Shown piece by piece: positions 5,518 through 7,008 of a stretch of 7,008 bases of DNA. The position numbers and the translations under genes were made by a program. Location: NCBI GenBank assembly GCA_037139495.1, contig JBAXGG010000021.1, positions 1 through 7,008 on the forward strand, in the 5' to 3' direction. Below the pieces are notes generated by a model. That model did no database searches. It was not told the origin of the DNA and saw only the letters and a program-made list of their open reading frames with translations. Numbering within the stretch: the first letter of the stretch is position 1; every line of letters begins with the position of its first letter. Source of the DNA: JAUPVS01 sp037139495 (GTDB lineage Bacteria; Patescibacteriota; Saccharimonadia; Saccharimonadales; JAUPVS01).

Positions 5518-6778
5518 CGACTTCCGGCTGACAATCAACCGCGAAGAAGCTCAGATCATGCATATCGACCTCAACAGCGCCTTTGCCACAACCGAGCAGC
5601 AGGCTCACCCCAGCTTACGCGGCAAGCCAGTGGGGGTAACAAACCGCATCTCGCGGCACTGCTGCGTAATTGCCGCCTCATACGAGGCTAAGGCCCTGGG
5701 TGTCAAAGTGGGCATGCGCCTAGACGAAGCCCGAGCACTGGCGCCCAATTTCATCATGCTAGAATCCGACCCTCCCAAGTACCACTACGTTTACCAAAAA
5801 TTGGCTGCCATCATGAAGGACTACTCGCCAAATATAAAAATGAAGAGTATCGACGAGGGAATTATCGACTTCCACGGCACCCGCCAGTTCGTCAATAAGC
5901 GCCCTCTAGAGGAGATTGGCCACGAGATTAAACAGCGGGTTCGGCAAGAAATCGGCAGCTGGATGCGAGTGAATGTTGGCATCGGCCCCAATCTTTTCCT
6001 AGCTAAACAGGCGGCTGGGTTGCACAAGCCGGATGGGCTAGATAAGATTGATTACCGTAACCTGCGCCAAATTTACGCTAGCCAACAATTAACTGATCTA
6101 ACCGGTATCGCCAGCCACTTTGAGGCTCGCCTAAACGCCGCCGGCATCTTTACGCCCTTACAGTTCCTAGATGCCTCGGCCGACGACCTGCGTCGCCTGG
6201 TGTTCCACAGCGTGGCTGGCGAGGACTGGTACCAACGACTACGTGGCTACGAGGTCGACAACATCGTCACTAAACTCGGCAACGTTGGCCGCCAATACGT
6301 CCTAGATGTCCGTACCGCCGACGAAGACATAATCATCCCGCGCTTTCATTACCTCTGCGAAACTACCGGCAAAAAGCTACGCTACAACAACGTTGATTCC
6401 CGTGGCATCATGGTCTGGGCCCAGTTCCAAACCGGTGACAGCTGGTACCAACGCAAAATGTTCAAAGTACCGTTCTACACCGACCGCGACATCTACCAGC
6501 GAGCCCTCTACCTGTTCAACCAACGCCCCCGCCATCTGGTAGTAAGCTCGATGGGCATAACCTGTTACATGCTAGCACCATCCAACCGCAGCCAAATAAG
6601 CCTACTGGATGATGTTAACAAGCAAGAGTGGCTAACTGAGGCCGTCGACGACCTCAACGAACGTTACGGCCACTTTATTGTCAGCGCCGCCAGCGCCCTG
6701 GATGGCAAAAAGAATGTCAAACAAAAGATCCCCTTTGGCGGCACTAAGTACTTCGAGCTACTACTCAAGCGAGGCTAA
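5498..6778 (+). CDS. dinB: Y-family translesion DNA polymerase (Pol IV type)
   Basis: A 426-residue enzyme that copies damaged DNA templates with low fidelity. Palm: IMHIDLNSAFATTEQ holds the first metal-binding Asp (D24) and the Phe steric gate against ribonucleotides (F29); KSIDEGIIDF holds the catalytic D119-E120 pair. SYEAKALGVKVGMRLDEA (61-78) is the conserved finger region. GIGPNLFLAKQAAGLHKPDG (161-180) precedes a helix-hairpin-helix thumb (LTDLTGIASHFEARLNAAGI, 198-217). The little-finger domain spans about 262-360. QISLL (366-370), followed by DD, fits the consensus for sliding-clamp binding, and lies about 55 residues before the end instead of at the extreme C-terminus. The tail IPFGGTKYFEL (411-421) is a conserved-looking ending. 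The start at 5498 rests on the GGAGG eight bases upstream; it overlaps the preceding gene by 20 bases. Unlike the left-hand genes it has four cysteines. SOS control is common for such genes, but no LexA box is seen. Confidence 0.93.
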   Translation: MPHHRLNDFRLTINREEAQIMHIDLNSAFATTEQQAHPSLRGKPVGVTNRISRHCCVIAASYEAKALGVKVGMRLDEARALAPNFIMLESDPPKYHYVYQKLAAIMKDYSPNIKMKSIDEGIIDFHGTRQFVNKRPLEEIGHEIKQRVRQEIGSWMRVNVGIGPNLFLAKQAAGLHKPDGLDKIDYRNLRQIYASQQLTDLTGIASHFEARLNAAGIFTPLQFLDASADDLRRLVFHSVAGEDWYQRLRGYEVDNIVTKLGNVGRQYVLDVRTADEDIIIPRFHYLCETTGKKLRYNNVDSRGIMVWAQFQTGDSWYQRKMFKVPFYTDRDIYQRALYLFNQRPRHLVVSSMGITCYMLAPSNRSQISLLDDVNKQEWLTEAVDDLNERYGHFIVSAASALDGKKNVKQKIPFGGTKYFELLLKRG

Positions 6779-6843
6779 GCGAACTAGCGGGTTCAGGTCT
6801 AAAGGTGATCTCACGAACAAAGTAAATCTATTAGACTTCTCTT

Positions 6844-6887
6844 AACAATAAAAGCACCTTCTAGTTGACTACTTGAAAGAGGTGCTT
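6844..6887 (-). terminator. Rho-independent terminator for a minus-strand gene
   Basis: AAGCACCT (6852-6859) and AGGTGCTT (6880-6887) form a perfect 8-bp stem around a 20-base loop, which itself holds TAGT-TG-ACTA. On the minus strand the stem is followed by TTATTGTT, continuing the stem's own TT into a T-rich tract. On the plus strand CC follows the stem, so it is a poor terminator for dinB, though it could still slow convergent transcription. Confidence 0.6.
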
Positions 6888-6888
6888 C

Positions 6889-7008
6889 CTAAGTGGTAGT
6901 TATCTTTTGGTGAACCTGAAGGGTTCGATTTATAAGGAAATTGCTAGTGAAAACATCAGGTGGAATATGGAGCTTAAGTAAAAGGAATAATTGGGCGGGA
7001 TAAAGTTC
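6889..7008 (-). CDS. Possible 3' end of a convergent gene, unrecognised
   Basis: Read on the minus strand, a frame is open from the right edge for 39 codons to a TAG at 6891-6889. It includes KLHIPPDVFTSNFLINRTL and ends QVHQKITTT. The terminator-like hairpin begins one base after the stop, on the same strand, which is the main reason to consider it real. The peptide matches no family I recognise, and an open run of this length can occur by chance. No start is visible because the window ends. Confidence 0.35.
   Translation of the reverse strand, partial: ELYPAQLFLLLKLHIPPDVFTSNFLINRTLQVHQKITTT

Noticed and set aside
6805..6814. GTGA-TC-TCAC palindrome downstream of dinB
   Set aside because: Ten bases with no T-run and no gene following on the plus strand; too short to call an operator or terminator.
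6919..6930. GGGTTCGATT resembling a tRNA T-arm
   Set aside because: The bases after the loop (TATAA) do not pair with those before it, and no acceptor, D or anticodon stem can be placed around it.
1..7008. CRISPR array, insertion sequence, attachment sites or RNA gene
   Set aside because: No spaced repeats, transposase motifs, matching direct repeats at the module borders, or rRNA/tRNA structures were seen on either strand.

Overview
The window looks like chromosomal DNA of a Candidate Phyla Radiation bacterium, most likely Candidatus Saccharibacteria (TM7). This is inferred from the gene types: a PEGA-domain membrane protein, a DUF3048 protein with a transmembrane anchor, a lysine- and proline-rich single-pass protein, a compact zinc-less glutamyl-tRNA synthetase, and start codons placed 7 nt after TGnTACAAT boxes. 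The standard genetic code fits: stops are TAA or TAG, and TGA is not used as a sense codon in any gene called.

Left part (1-4755). A minus-strand PEGA-domain envelope protein leaves the left edge and is transcribed divergently from a plus-strand run of three genes: an unrecognised single-pass membrane protein (916-1977) with a DUF4367-like outer domain, gltX (2008-3426) and a DUF3048 protein (3496-4755). gltX and the DUF3048 gene each have their own extended -10 promoter so close to the ATG that the transcripts should be leaderless or nearly so. The three envelope proteins share one layout: charged cytoplasmic N-terminus, one transmembrane helix, folded outer domain. All four proteins, about 1,515 readable residues, contain no cysteine.

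Middle gap (4756-5226). About 470 bases hold no intact gene. A coding-like but broken stretch (to 5032) is probably a decayed small gene. The rest contains weak inverted repeats.

Right part (5227-6778). A two-gene translesion-synthesis module: an uncharacterised 96-residue beta-rich protein whose last 20 bases overlap the start of a Y-family DNA polymerase (dinB). The polymerase has a strong Shine-Dalgarno sequence inside the upstream gene, which suggests translational coupling. This module contains cysteines and starts translation differently from the left block, so it may have a separate history.

Right edge (6779-7008). A hairpin followed by a T-rich tract on the minus strand lies one base past the stop of a minus-strand reading frame that enters from the right. 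It is probably the 3' end of a convergent gene.
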